DNA from: Zeimonas sp050187175
GTDB lineage: Bacteria > Pseudomonadota > Gammaproteobacteria > Burkholderiales > Burkholderiaceae_E
NCBI GenBank assembly: GCA_050187175.1
Contig: JBFWXS010000021.1
Span: 1-64,000 of the forward strand
DNA length: 64,000 bases
Direction of reading: 5' to 3'
Shown: piece by piece, positions 7,811 to 17,316 of the stretch
How the letters are laid out: each line of letters begins with the position of its first letter
Position numbering within the stretch: the stretch's first letter is position 1
Made by a program: the position numbers and the translations under genes
The notes under the pieces: generated by a model
The model's input: only the letters and a program-made list of their open reading frames with translations
Databases searched by the model: none
What the model was told of the DNA's origin: nothing

Positions 7811-9271
7811 TCAGGCGGTGCCGCCCACGGTCAGCGCTTCGACGCGCAGCGTCGGCTGGCCGACGCCGACCGGTACGCTCTGGCCGTCCTTGCCGCAGAC
7901 GCCCACGCCCGAATCGAGCCGCATGTCGTTGCCTATCATCGTGACGCGCGTCAGCACGTCCGGACCGTTGCCGATGATGGTGGCGCCTTTCACCGGGTAC
8001 TGCAGCTTGCCGTTTTCGACCCACCAGGCCTCGGAAGCCGAGAACACAAACTTGCCATTGGTGATGTCGACCTGCCCGCCGCCGAAGTTCACCGCATACA
8101 GGCCGCGCTCGACCGACTCGATGATCTCGCCCGGGTCGCGGTCGCCGTTCAGCATGTAGGTGTTCGTCATGCGCGGCATCGGCAGATGCGCGAACGATTC
8201 GCGACGGCCGTTGCCGGTAACGGGCACCTTCATCAGCCGCGCGTTCAGCGTGTCCTGCAGGTAGCCCTTCAGGACGCCGTCCTCGATCAGCACGTTGCGC
8301 TGCGACGGATTGCCTTCGTCGTCGACGTTCAGCGAACCACGCCGATCGGCCAGCGTGCCGTCGTCGACGACGGTGACGCCCGGCGAAGCGACCCGCTCGC
8401 CGATTCGGTCGGCGAACACGGACGAGCCCTTGCGGTTGAAGTCGCCTTCGAGCCCGTGGCCGATCGCCTCGTGCAGCAGCACGCCGGGCCAGCCGGGACC
8501 GAGCACCACCGTCATCGGGCCGGCGGGCGCGGGCCGCGCCTCCAGATTGGTCAGCGCAGCCTGCACTGCGTCTTCGACGTACTGCGTCAGCCGCGCCTCG
8601 TCGAAATAGGCGAAGTCGAAGCGGCCGCCGCCGCCGCTGTGGCCCTGCTCGCGGCGGCCGTTCTGTTCGGCGATGACGGTCAGCGACAGGCGCACGAGCG
8701 GCCGCACGTCGGCGGCGATGCGGCCGTCGGATCGCGCGACCAGCACGACGTCGTACTCGGCCGCGAGGCCGGCCATCACCTGCGTGATGCGCGGATCCCG
8801 GGCGCGCGCCATGCGCTCGATACGCTCGAGCAGCGCCACCTTGGCGGCGGCGTCGAGGCGCGGGATCGGATCGTCGGGCACGTACAGCGAATGACCCGCG
8901 CCGGGAGCCAGCGCCGAGGCCACCTTGACGCGGCCGGAGCCGCGCGATGCGATCGTGCGCGTGGCGCGCGCGGCGGACATCAGCGCCTCGCCGCCGATCA
9001 CGTCGGAGTATGCGAACGCGGTCTTGTCGCCGGCCACGGCGCGCACGCCGACACCCTGGTCGATCGAGAAGCTGCCCGATTTGACGATGCCTTCTTCCAG
9101 ACTCCAGCCTTCGCTGCGCGTGAACTGGAAATACAGGTCGGCATAGTCGACGCGGTGGCGGAAGATCTCGGCCAGCGCGGCATTCAGGTGGCGCTCGTCG
9201 AGTCCATAGGGCTCGAGCAGGACCGAACGGGCGATCGCCAGATGCTGGAACGGGGTATCTACGGGTTTCAT
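7811..9271 (-). CDS. tldD: TldD metalloprotease subunit
   Basis: A 486-residue TldD protein, the partner of TldE/PmbA in a zinc protease that cleaves unfolded or modified peptides (microcin maturation, CcdA turnover). The zinc-binding HExxxH motif is HEAIGH at residues 267-272, preceded by GPGWPGVLLHEAIG typical of TldD. The C-terminal region carries SGVGVCGKDGQSVPVGVGQP, the conserved TldD ending with a cysteine. I chose the ATG at 9271 (MKPVDTPFQHLAIARSVLL), which matches family starts; the frame is open 35 codons further with no homology. It lies 10 bases after the nitrilase gene and 10 before the DUF748 gene, so the three are probably co-transcribed. No pmbA partner is in this window. Confidence 0.95.
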   Translation of the reverse strand: MKPVDTPFQHLAIARSVLLEPYGLDERHLNAALAEIFRHRVDYADLYFQFTRSEGWSLEEGIVKSGSFSIDQGVGVRAVAGDKTAFAYSDVIGGEALMSAARATRTIASRGSGRVKVASALAPGAGHSLYVPDDPIPRLDAAAKVALLERIERMARARDPRITQVMAGLAAEYDVVLVARSDGRIAADVRPLVRLSLTVIAEQNGRREQGHSGGGGRFDFAYFDEARLTQYVEDAVQAALTNLEARPAPAGPMTVVLGPGWPGVLLHEAIGHGLEGDFNRKGSSVFADRIGERVASPGVTVVDDGTLADRRGSLNVDDEGNPSQRNVLIEDGVLKGYLQDTLNARLMKVPVTGNGRRESFAHLPMPRMTNTYMLNGDRDPGEIIESVERGLYAVNFGGGQVDITNGKFVFSASEAWWVENGKLQYPVKGATIIGNGPDVLTRVTMIGNDMRLDSGVGVCGKDGQSVPVGVGQPTLRVEALTVGGTA

Positions 9272-9281
9272 GCGGTCAATC

Positions 9282-10136
9282 CTACATGACCCGGTGAGTG
9301 AGGGCCGGCAATCCCGCGCGCACGGTAGACAGCCGCTCGCGCAGCAGGTCGCCGATGACCACGCCCTCGCCTTCATCGCGCACAGCCAGCACTTCTCCCC
9401 ATGGATCGATCAGCATCGTATGGCCCCAGGTGCGCCGCCCGTTCTCGTGGCGCCCGCCCTGCGCCGGCGCCAGCACGTAGCACTGGTTCTCGATCGCCCG
9501 GGCGCGCAGCAGGATCTCCCAGTGAGCGCTGCCCGTGGTGTAGGTGAAAGCGGAGGGCACCAGCAGCAGATCGGCGGGCGCCAGCATGCGGTACAGCTCG
9601 GGAAAGCGCAGGTCGTAGCAGATGCTCAGGCCGACGCGCCAGCGCGCGGCCGCGCCCTGCCCCGGATCGACGTCGAACACCACCGGCGTGCGGCCCGCGA
9701 CTATCGTCGCCGCTTCGTCGAACTGCTCGGCATCGCGCCGGAAGCCGAACAGATGGATCTTGTCGTAGCGCGCCAGCCGCCGGCCGTCGGGCCCGTGGAC
9801 CAGCGTACTGTTCAGGACCTTGGCGGGATGCGAGCTGGCCAGCGGCACCGTTCCGCCCACCAGCCAGATGCCCAGACGCCTGGCCTGGTCGGCGAGGAAC
9901 TCCTGCAGCGGCCCTGCGCCGTCGGCCTCGCGGACGCCGACCTTGTCGCTGTCGCGGCGCCCCAGCAGCACGAAATACTCGGGCAGCGCGACCAGCCGCG
10001 CGCCGCCCGCGGCGGCTTCGGCGATGAGCCGTTCGGCGCTGCGCAGGTTCGCGTCGACCGTGGCGGCCGACACCATCTGGATGGCGGCGACGCGAAGGGA
10101 ATCGGGGCTGGCGGCGGTCTCGGCCTGCGGGTTCAT
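9282..10136 (-). CDS. Carbon-nitrogen hydrolase (nitrilase superfamily, Nit1-like omega-amidase type)
   Basis: A 284-residue nitrilase-fold enzyme. The Glu-Lys-Cys triad is in place: E53 in LPEYF, K126 in YDKIHLF and C173 in SICYDLRFPELYR. The DLRFPELYR context is that of the Nit1/Nit2 branch, which hydrolyses deaminated glutathione or alpha-ketoglutaramate, rather than aromatic nitrilases. I chose the ATG at 10136 (MNPQAETAASPDSLRVAAIQ), which has a GGAG ribosome site; the frame extends upstream without family similarity. It sits between a yhdP-like gene and tldD on the same strand, a neighbourhood common in betaproteobacteria. The exact substrate is inferred from family only. Confidence 0.92.
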   Translation of the reverse strand: MNPQAETAASPDSLRVAAIQMVSAATVDANLRSAERLIAEAAAGGARLVALPEYFVLLGRRDSDKVGVREADGAGPLQEFLADQARRLGIWLVGGTVPLASSHPAKVLNSTLVHGPDGRRLARYDKIHLFGFRRDAEQFDEAATIVAGRTPVVFDVDPGQGAAARWRVGLSICYDLRFPELYRMLAPADLLLVPSAFTYTTGSAHWEILLRARAIENQCYVLAPAQGGRHENGRRTWGHTMLIDPWGEVLAVRDEGEGVVIGDLLRERLSTVRAGLPALTHRVM

Positions 10137-10207
10137 CGGAATCTCCGTGCGCTGGAGCTCCGATGTTAGTACGAAGCGGCAGGAACCGACGCTCGACGGC
10201 ACCGGGC

Positions 10208-13200
10208 TCAAGGCATGGCCGGGGGCGCGTCGCTGACCGGGCGCTCCTTGCGCACCAGCTGCGGATCGCTCCACGGCCCGCTGACGTCGTATTCGTAAGC
10301 GAACAGCTGCTGCAGCGGTTCGCGCAGCAGCCACTGCGCCACGAACGAGCCCAGCCCCACGGCGGGGTTGGCCAGCGCCGCATAGGCCAGCGAGGCCAGC
10401 CCGGCGTTGAGCTCGGGCTTGACCTCGACGGTGAGCGCCTGAGTCTCGGCCGCCAGATCGGCTTCGCCGTGGATTCGCACCTGCGCCGGCACGCCGCGCA
10501 TCCGGAAGTCGTCGGTGCGCGCGATGCCGCGCCGGATCTGCACGTGGGCGTTGATGTCGTCGAACGCAAACCCCTCGGCGAAGACGTCGCCGAAATCGAA
10601 GTTCAGGCGCCGGCGCAGCGATTGCAGATTGACGACGCCGATCAGCTTGGCGATGCCCGGATCCGACTTCAGGAACTGCCCCTTGCCCAGCGACAGCACC
10701 AGCTCGCCGTCCAGGCTCGGGTAGTCGAGCCGCAGCGGCGAACCCAGCCAGTCCACCCGGCCCGCCAGCCGGCCGGCGCCGTCGCGCAGCGTTTCGGGAA
10801 AGCCGAACGCAGCCAGCAGCGCGCCGGAATCGCCCAGCTCCAGATCGAAGCTCAGCGAGGTGCTGCGCCGCCGCTCGCCGGGCCGCGTTTCCCACCGGCC
10901 CTGCGCGTTGAGCCGCGCGGCGGGATGCATGATGCTGAGCTCGGTCAGCCGCCATACCGGCGCCGCCACGGTGCCGGCATTGGCCGCCTTCAGCGACAGC
11001 CGGCCCAGACGGCGGTTGCTCAGGATCAGCTCGTCGGCGACCACGTCGAGCGCGGGCAAGGTGTCCAGGCCGGTATCGAACAGCGTCTCGACGTCGCCGA
11101 CGCGGTTCGGCGGGATCTCCAGTCGGTGCAGCCGCGCCACCAGCGTGCCCTGGCGCTGGCCGGGCCCCGGCTCGCGCCAGTTGAAATAGCCCTCGATCTC
11201 ACGTGCGCGCAGATTGGCGCGCCAGAAGCCGCCCAGCCGCGACGCGCCGAGCACCACGCCGTGCAGCGTCTTGCCGCCGAAGTGGATCTGATCGGCGACC
11301 ACCGAGACCGAATCGGGCAGCCACGCCGCCGCGGGGCTGCCCGGGGCGGTGGACGAATTCGAAGAAGCGGACGCGGGGGACGACGCGGGGGACGACGCGG
11401 CGGGTGCGGCGGGTGCGGCGGATGCGGCGGATGCGGAGGACGAGAGGGCGGGTGCCGCGGACACTCCGCCCTCCGGCGCCGCTTCGGCGAACAGCGCGCG
11501 CCAGACGTCGAGATCGACGTCGGCGGCCTTCAGCACGACGGCGAAGCCGCTGTCCGGCAGCGCCGGTTCGCCGCTCGCCAGTGCGAAGGCGCCGCGGTGC
11601 AGCCGCGCCGGCCGGTCGCCCTGTGCGCGCTCACCCTCGAGCCGCAGCCGGATGTCGTCGCGCCAGCTCAGCCGCAGTGAATCGAGCGCGCGGCCGTCGG
11701 CGGCCGCGGGCTGCGGCGCCCATTCGACACGAAGCGGCCAGTTCGCGTCGGCCGGCTTGGTGAACGGCGGCGGCAGCGCGCTGGCCAGGCCGACCGTATC
11801 GGATTGCAGCGTCAGCTTGGGGCTGCCGTGCGCGATCTCCAGCCGTGCCTGATAGCCGGCCTCACCCGACAGCCGCTGCGTCAGCGCATTGCGATCGAAG
11901 GCCGCGAGTTCGGCGGCGCGCAGCCGGCCGCTGGCCTCGGCGACGAAGCGGCCGTCGCCGTCGGTCGCGCCATTCAGCGTCAGCGGGCTACCGAACAGCT
12001 TCGCCTGCATGCCGCGCAGCGCCAGCTGATGCTCGTCGAACTCGATGCTGCCGGCGACGGCGGTGAATCGCGGCACGTCGGGCGCCAGCGCGACCTCGCT
12101 GCCGCTCAGCCGGATGCTGCCCGTCACGCGCGGATGCGGCATGTCGTGCAGCGGCAGATGCAGCGACAGGCGCAGCGCGGCCGGACCGCTTATCTGCAGA
12201 TCGCGGGTGACTTCGCCGAGCCGCATGCGCAAGTCGCTCTCGTTGACGAAGCGGACCATGTCCTGCGCCGGACCTTCTGCGAGGCCGGTGATCTCGAGCG
12301 CCGGGTCGTGGAAGTCGGCGATCGTGGCGCGGCCCTCGTTCATCTGCAGCCCCCACAGCCGGCCGCTCTGCGCATCGATGCGCATGCCGGCGCGCTCGAA
12401 GCGCAGCGTGCCGCGCAGCTGGTCGACCGCCGGCCAGCCGGGGGCATAGTCGAGCCGCGCGTCGCGGATCCTGGACTCGATCCAGAACTCGCCCTGCTGC
12501 GGATCGCGGTACGGAAAGTCGTGCAGATCGCCCTTGAGCACGAAGCGCGTGTCGTCAGACTGGCCGCTCGGAATGGCGCGCTGCACCCAGTCGCGGACCG
12601 GCTGCGGCAGCACCAGCGGCAGATAGCGCGCCGTGCGGGCGGCGTCGGCCCGCTCCAGGCGGCCGCTCAGGTCGACGATGCCGGCCCCCTTGCCGCCGCT
12701 ACGATAGCGGCCGGACACCTGGCCGGCGGCATCGGCATTGGCAAAGCTGAATCCGTTGATCCGCATGTCGACCGTCGGCGGCTGGCCGCCGCGCGCGGGC
12801 CGCGCCAGCGTCCAGCGCAGCTCGGCGGCCATTCGATCGAGCGGCACGGCCGGGTCGGGGAACAGCCCCGGAAAACGCAGCACGACGCCGCTGCCCTTCA
12901 GCGACAGCTGGCCGCCTGCCTCGGTGAGCCGCCCGGACCCGGACACGTTCGCGAACGCCGGCATGCGCAGCTCGCCCGGGGCCAGCGGGGCGCTGTCCTC
13001 GCGCGCCAGGCTGAGCCGGTCGAAGGCCAGGTCCACCGCGAACCGCGTCGGCGTCTGGCGCGCCGACCAGTCGATGGCCAGGCGCTCGACGGTGCCGCCC
13101 ACGCGAAACGGCTCGAAGCGGCGCCGCACGTCGTCCGGCACCGGCAGGCGCTTGAGCAGGACAGCCATCTCGGCCGCGTCGAAGCGCTCGAAGGCCAGCC

Positions 13201-14389
13201 GCCCGGCCAGCGGCCGGCCGTCGGCGGCCAGCGTCAGCGTCGGTTCGGCGCCAGCCAGCCGGAACAGCGGGCCGCGGCTGTCGTCGAGTTCCAGCCTGGA
13301 GAAGCTCAGGCGCGTCTCGCCAGCCTCGGCCGGCTGCCCCTTGACCTCGATGCGCGCGGCGCGGATCGGCAGCGCGCGGCCGTCGTAGCTGGCCGCGATG
13401 TCGCGCAGCGACAGGCGGCCGAGCATGTCGAACGGCCGGCCGTGCGCGAAGCGGGACCACAGCTGCAGTCCGCCCTGGCCGGTGCGGATCGCCGGCAGCG
13501 CCGCACGGCGCGGCGGCACCGTGGCCGAGGCCAGATCGCTCCAGCGCTGCCAGGCGCGCGCCGCGGCGGCCAGGTCGATTTCGCCGGCGGCCAGATACAG
13601 CTCGCCGTTCCACGCATGCCAGTCGCCGGCGCCCGAGAATGCCGGCCGGTAGAACTCGATGGCGGCGTCGATAGCCTTGCCCAGCCCGGGCACCGACGGC
13701 GCCCGCAGCGACGCGCGATGGCGGCGCCCGACCGAGCCCAGCGCGACGTCGATGTCGTCGACCTGCCATTGCTCGCCCCTGACCCGGTCGCGCCAGTCGA
13801 TGCGCACATGGCGCAGCACGATGCGGCGCTGGGCAGTCAGCAGTCCCAGCGCGTCGCCGTCGCTCGGTGCGTCGAGGTCCAGATCGAAGCCGGCTACGCG
13901 CCAGCGGTGGCGCTCCAGGCGCTCGACACGGACCGCGGGCGCGTCCATCTCGAGCAGCGCGAAGCGCAGGCCGCGGCCGGCGAACAGAGCCCGCAATGAC
14001 AGCACGGCGCGCAGCTCAGCGACTTCGAAGGCGGTCTGGCCGTCGCGGTCGAGCAGGCTGACGCCGCGCGCCACCAGACGTGGACGCAGGCCATCGAAGC
14101 TGCCTTCCAGGCCGTCGATGTGCAGCGGGCGGCCGATCGATTCCGACAGCTCGGCGGTGATCCACGGCCGCCAGCGGTCTATGCCCGGCCAGACGTAATA
14201 ACGCAGCCCCAGATATGCGACTCCCGCCAGCAGTACGAGAGCCAGCGCCAAGCGCCCGAGCCAGTGCAGCAGGCGGTCGGCAGCAGCGGGCGGCCGGGCC
14301 GAGGGCGGCCGGGCTGACGCGGGCGGCGCCGACGGCGGAGGCTCCGGAAGCGTGGGCGGCGCGGGGGGGTGGACGGGCGGCGGCGGCAC
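10208..14389 (-). CDS. yhdP: YhdP-family AsmA-like inner-membrane protein (phospholipid transport)
   Basis: About 1393 residues. A proline/alanine-rich cytoplasmic tail (1-38) precedes one membrane anchor (about 41-65), then a long periplasmic beta-rich region ending with the AsmA-type C-terminal segment (LDGELVLSLGKGQFLKSDPG onward, then LTVEVKPELNAGLASLAYAA). YhdP, TamB and YdbH are thought to bridge the periplasm and carry phospholipids to the outer membrane. The start is uncertain: I propose the GTG at 14389, which leaves 98 bases to divergent glnE; no ATG or strong ribosome site fits. An Ala/Ser/Pro linker near residues 982-1007 is built from short DNA repeats. It is first in the yhdP-nitrilase-tldD-DUF748 series. 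Confidence 0.85.
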   Translation of the reverse strand: MPPPPVHPPAPPTLPEPPPSAPPASARPPSARPPAAADRLLHWLGRLALALVLLAGVAYLGLRYYVWPGIDRWRPWITAELSESIGRPLHIDGLEGSFDGLRPRLVARGVSLLDRDGQTAFEVAELRAVLSLRALFAGRGLRFALLEMDAPAVRVERLERHRWRVAGFDLDLDAPSDGDALGLLTAQRRIVLRHVRIDWRDRVRGEQWQVDDIDVALGSVGRRHRASLRAPSVPGLGKAIDAAIEFYRPAFSGAGDWHAWNGELYLAAGEIDLAAAARAWQRWSDLASATVPPRRAALPAIRTGQGGLQLWSRFAHGRPFDMLGRLSLRDIAASYDGRALPIRAARIEVKGQPAEAGETRLSFSRLELDDSRGPLFRLAGAEPTLTLAADGRPLAGRLAFERFDAAEMAVLLKRLPVPDDVRRRFEPFRVGGTVERLAIDWSARQTPTRFAVDLAFDRLSLAREDSAPLAPGELRMPAFANVSGSGRLTEAGGQLSLKGSGVVLRFPGLFPDPAVPLDRMAAELRWTLARPARGGQPPTVDMRINGFSFANADAAGQVSGRYRSGGKGAGIVDLSGRLERADAARTARYLPLVLPQPVRDWVQRAIPSGQSDDTRFVLKGDLHDFPYRDPQQGEFWIESRIRDARLDYAPGWPAVDQLRGTLRFERAGMRIDAQSGRLWGLQMNEGRATIADFHDPALEITGLAEGPAQDMVRFVNESDLRMRLGEVTRDLQISGPAALRLSLHLPLHDMPHPRVTGSIRLSGSEVALAPDVPRFTAVAGSIEFDEHQLALRGMQAKLFGSPLTLNGATDGDGRFVAEASGRLRAAELAAFDRNALTQRLSGEAGYQARLEIAHGSPKLTLQSDTVGLASALPPPFTKPADANWPLRVEWAPQPAAADGRALDSLRLSWRDDIRLRLEGERAQGDRPARLHRGAFALASGEPALPDSGFAVVLKAADVDLDVWRALFAEAAPEGGVSAAPALSSSASAASAAPAAPAASSPASSPASASSNSSTAPGSPAAAWLPDSVSVVADQIHFGGKTLHGVVLGASRLGGFWRANLRAREIEGYFNWREPGPGQRQGTLVARLHRLEIPPNRVGDVETLFDTGLDTLPALDVVADELILSNRRLGRLSLKAANAGTVAAPVWRLTELSIMHPAARLNAQGRWETRPGERRRSTSLSFDLELGDSGALLAAFGFPETLRDGAGRLAGRVDWLGSPLRLDYPSLDGELVLSLGKGQFLKSDPGIAKLIGVVNLQSLRRRLNFDFGDVFAEGFAFDDINAHVQIRRGIARTDDFRMRGVPAQVRIHGEADLAAETQALTVEVKPELNAGLASLAYAALANPAVGLGSFVAQWLLREPLQQLFAYEYDVSGPWSDPQLVRKERPVSDAPPAMP
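11369..11445. repeat. 12-bp and 9-bp tandem repeats inside the yhdP-like gene
   Basis: Units gacgcgggggac (x2) grade into gcggcgggt/gcggcggat units (x4). On the gene strand they encode an Ser/Ala/Pro-rich linker absent from usual family members. Confidence 0.75.
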
Positions 14390-14487
14390 TCGGTTCGACG
14401 GTGACCGGGAGATGAGGCGGAACGTAATGAGGAGCGCCGCGAATGAGCGACAATCCCCTGCAAGGATAACGCTTTCGGACCGCACCC

Positions 14488-17232
14488 ATGCAGTTTCTCG
14501 GCGAGCAGCACTCGGGCTATTTCCGTCGTTCGCTGACGGCCGTGGCGGCGTCCATCGGCGAGGCCGCGATGGCTGAGCGGCTGACGCGGCTGAGCTCGCA
14601 GCCGCTGACGCGCGAGCGCATCGAGGCGCTGCTGGCCGAGCATGAATCTCAGGTCGAGCTGGGGGCCGCGCTGCGCCGGACGCGTACCTGGCTGATGCTG
14701 ACGCTGATCGAGCGCGATGTCGGCGGCCGCGCCGGGCTCGACGAGATCTGCTCGGCGATGACCTCGTTCGCCGAGATCGCCACCGAGCGCGCGCTGCGCG
14801 CCGCGGGCCAGGAGCTGTGCACCCGCCATGGCCGGGCACTCGATCGCGACGGGCGGCCGCAGGACCTGCTGGCGGTCGGCATGGGCAAGGCCGGCGGCAA
14901 CGAGCTGAACGTGTCGTCGGACCTGGACCTGGTGTTCGTCTTCCGCAGCGAGGGCGAATCGGAAGGCGTGGACGGCAAGGGCGTGCTGGCGAGCAGCGAC
15001 TGGATGCATCGGCTGGCCCGCCGCACCATCGAGCTGCTGGCGGAGTACACCGCCGACGGCTTCGTGTTTCGCGTCGACACGCGGCTGCGCCCGAACGGCG
15101 ACTCCGGCCCGCTGGTCGTGTCGCTGAACATGCTGGAGCAGTATTTCTACGCTCAGGGCCGCGAATGGGAGCGCTTCGCGTGGCTCAAGGGCCGCGTGAT
15201 CGGCGACTCGGGTGTTGCCGGCACGGCCGCGCGGCACGGCGACGAGACGGCGCTGTCGCAGATCGTCACGCCGTTCGTGTACCGCCGCTACATGGACTAC
15301 GCTGCCTTCACCTCGCTGCGCGACCTGCATGCGCTGATCCGCGCCGAAGTCGGCCGCCGCTCCATCCGCGACCCGGAAGCGCTGGACGTGAAGCTGGGCC
15401 GCGGCGGCATCCGCGAGATCGAGTTCACCGCGCAGCTGTTCCAGGTGGTCCGCGGCGGACGCGACCCGGGCCTGCGCAGCCTGTCCACCTTGACGACGCT
15501 GACGACGCTGGCGCGGCGCGGCCTGCTGCCGGTCGACGACGCGCGGGCGCTGGCAAGCGCCTACCACTTGCTGCGGCGGACCGAGCACGCGCTGCAGTAC
15601 CGTGAAGACGCGCAGACGCACCGCCTGCCGAACGACGCCGGCGAGCGTGCCGTCATCGCCGCCATGCTCGGCATGACCCCGGAGGCCTTCAACCAGCAGC
15701 TGGCGCAGGCCACCGACGCCGTCTCGCGGATCTTCGAGCGGCTGCTGACCCCGGAGGACGACGGCGCCGCCCGCGACGGCAGCGACGATGCCGGCGAAGC
15801 CGGGCTGGACGAGGAAGTCCGGCGCCGCTTCCAGATGCTGCGCGAAGGACCGCGCTACACCGCGGCACGCGCCGATACACGCGCCGCGATCGAACGACTG
15901 CTGGCCGAGGCAGTCAAGCGGCGCACCGGCCCGGCCGGCCTGGTGCGACTGGTCGACCTGCTCGACACCGTCTGCCGCCGGCCCGCGTACGTCGCGCTGC
16001 TCGGCCAGTATCCGCAGGCTTTCGCGCGCGTGCTGCGGGTGCTGGACTGGGCCAAGTGGCCCGCCGACTACCTGATGCGCCACCCCGTGGTGCTCGACGA
16101 ACTGCTCGACGGCCAGCTGCTCGAAGCGGTCGACTACGACGCCTGGGCCGCCCAGCTGCGCGAACGCGTGCTGGCCGCCGAGCACGGCGGGCAGCCCGAT
16201 GTCGAGCGCCAGATGGACATTGTGCGCGAGGCGCATCATGCGCAGGTCTTCAGGCTGATGGTGCTAGACCTCGAAGGCAAGCTGACCGTCGAGCGCGTCT
16301 CCGACCATCTGAGCGAACTGGCCGACCGGGTGCTGGACCTGGCCATAGCGCTGGTCTGGAACAACCTGAAGCAGCGCTTCCGCGAGCGCCCGCGCTTCGC
16401 CGCGATCGCCTACGGCAAGCTGGGCGGCAAGGAGCTGGGCTACGCCTCCGATCTGGATCTGGTGTTCCTGTACGACGACGACGACGAGCGTGCCCCGGAG
16501 GCGTACGCGCTGCTGGCGCAGCGGCTGTCCGGCTGGGTCTCGACCCGTACGGCGGCCGGCCTGCTGTTCGAGATCGACTTGCGGCTGCGGCCCAATGGCG
16601 CGGCAGGCCTGCTCGTCTCCAGCGTCGCCGCCTTCGCCGCGTACCAGCGCGAATCGGCATGGGTCTGGGAGCACCAGGCGCTGACGCGAGCCCGCTTCGC
16701 CGCCGGCGACGCCCCCATCGGCGAGCGCTTCGAGGCCATCCGGCGCGATGCGCTGGCGCAGCGCCGCGATGCGGCCAAGCTGCGCGGCGAGGTGCTGGCC
16801 ATGCGGCGCAAGATGCACGACGGCCATCCGAACCGCAGCGCCTTGTTCGACCTGAAGCACGACCGCGGCGGCATGGTCGACATCGAGTTCATCGTCCAAT
16901 ACCTGATCCTGGCCCATGCCTGCGACCGGCCCGAGCTGCTGGACAATGCCGGCAACATCGCGCTGCTCGGGCGCGCCGGGGCCGCCGGCCTGATCGACGC
17001 CGCCCGGGCCGCCGCGGTGGCCGACGCCTACCGCCGCTACCGCAAGCTGCAGCACCAGCTGCGGCTGGACGACGTCGAATACGCACGCGTGGCGCCCGAC
17101 GGCGTCGCAGCCGAGCGCGCGGCGGTGACGGCGCTGTGGGACGAGGTATTCGCGGCCGCAGCCATGGGCGCGGGGGGCCCGTCCGCCGGGAGCCCCGCCA
17201 CCGGAAGCTCCTCCGCCGGGCGCTCCGTTTAA
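14488..17232 (+). CDS. glnE: Bifunctional glutamine synthetase adenylyltransferase/deadenylylase
   Basis: A 914-residue GlnE that adds or removes AMP on glutamine synthetase in response to PII and glutamine, controlling ammonia assimilation. Both nucleotidyltransferase domains are intact: GMGKAGGNELNVSSDLDLVF near residue 132 (deadenylylating half) and AYGKLGGKELGYASDLDLVF near residue 640 (adenylylating half), each followed by the GlnD-type regulatory helical region. The length is within the family range. The ATG at 14488 gives MQFLGEQHSGYFRRSL, a typical start. The last 20 residues are a Gly/Ser/Ala tail made from 15-bp repeats and are not conserved. It is transcribed divergently from the yhdP-like gene, with ilvE 84 bases downstream. 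Confidence 0.96.
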   Translation: MQFLGEQHSGYFRRSLTAVAASIGEAAMAERLTRLSSQPLTRERIEALLAEHESQVELGAALRRTRTWLMLTLIERDVGGRAGLDEICSAMTSFAEIATERALRAAGQELCTRHGRALDRDGRPQDLLAVGMGKAGGNELNVSSDLDLVFVFRSEGESEGVDGKGVLASSDWMHRLARRTIELLAEYTADGFVFRVDTRLRPNGDSGPLVVSLNMLEQYFYAQGREWERFAWLKGRVIGDSGVAGTAARHGDETALSQIVTPFVYRRYMDYAAFTSLRDLHALIRAEVGRRSIRDPEALDVKLGRGGIREIEFTAQLFQVVRGGRDPGLRSLSTLTTLTTLARRGLLPVDDARALASAYHLLRRTEHALQYREDAQTHRLPNDAGERAVIAAMLGMTPEAFNQQLAQATDAVSRIFERLLTPEDDGAARDGSDDAGEAGLDEEVRRRFQMLREGPRYTAARADTRAAIERLLAEAVKRRTGPAGLVRLVDLLDTVCRRPAYVALLGQYPQAFARVLRVLDWAKWPADYLMRHPVVLDELLDGQLLEAVDYDAWAAQLRERVLAAEHGGQPDVERQMDIVREAHHAQVFRLMVLDLEGKLTVERVSDHLSELADRVLDLAIALVWNNLKQRFRERPRFAAIAYGKLGGKELGYASDLDLVFLYDDDDERAPEAYALLAQRLSGWVSTRTAAGLLFEIDLRLRPNGAAGLLVSSVAAFAAYQRESAWVWEHQALTRARFAAGDAPIGERFEAIRRDALAQRRDAAKLRGEVLAMRRKMHDGHPNRSALFDLKHDRGGMVDIEFIVQYLILAHACDRPELLDNAGNIALLGRAGAAGLIDAARAAAVADAYRRYRKLQHQLRLDDVEYARVAPDGVAAERAAVTALWDEVFAAAAMGAGGPSAGSPATGSSSAGRSV
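17179..17226. repeat. 15-bp tandem repeat at the 3' end of glnE
   Basis: Three degenerate units (ccgtccgccgggagc, cccgccaccggaagc, tcctccgccgggcgc) encode a PSAGS-type pentapeptide tail just before the stop codon. Confidence 0.7.
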
Positions 17233-17316
17233 CCGCGGGCTGCGCTTTGGCTAAAATGAGCGGTTCGGCCGCCGCTGCGGCCGCGTTCCGACGATTTCAT
17301 CCACCGGGAGATCCAA

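Noticed and set aside
10137..10955. Upstream extension of the nitrilase frame into the yhdP-like gene
   Set aside because: The extension overlaps the yhdP-like coding region in another frame and the family start with a ribosome site is at 10136.
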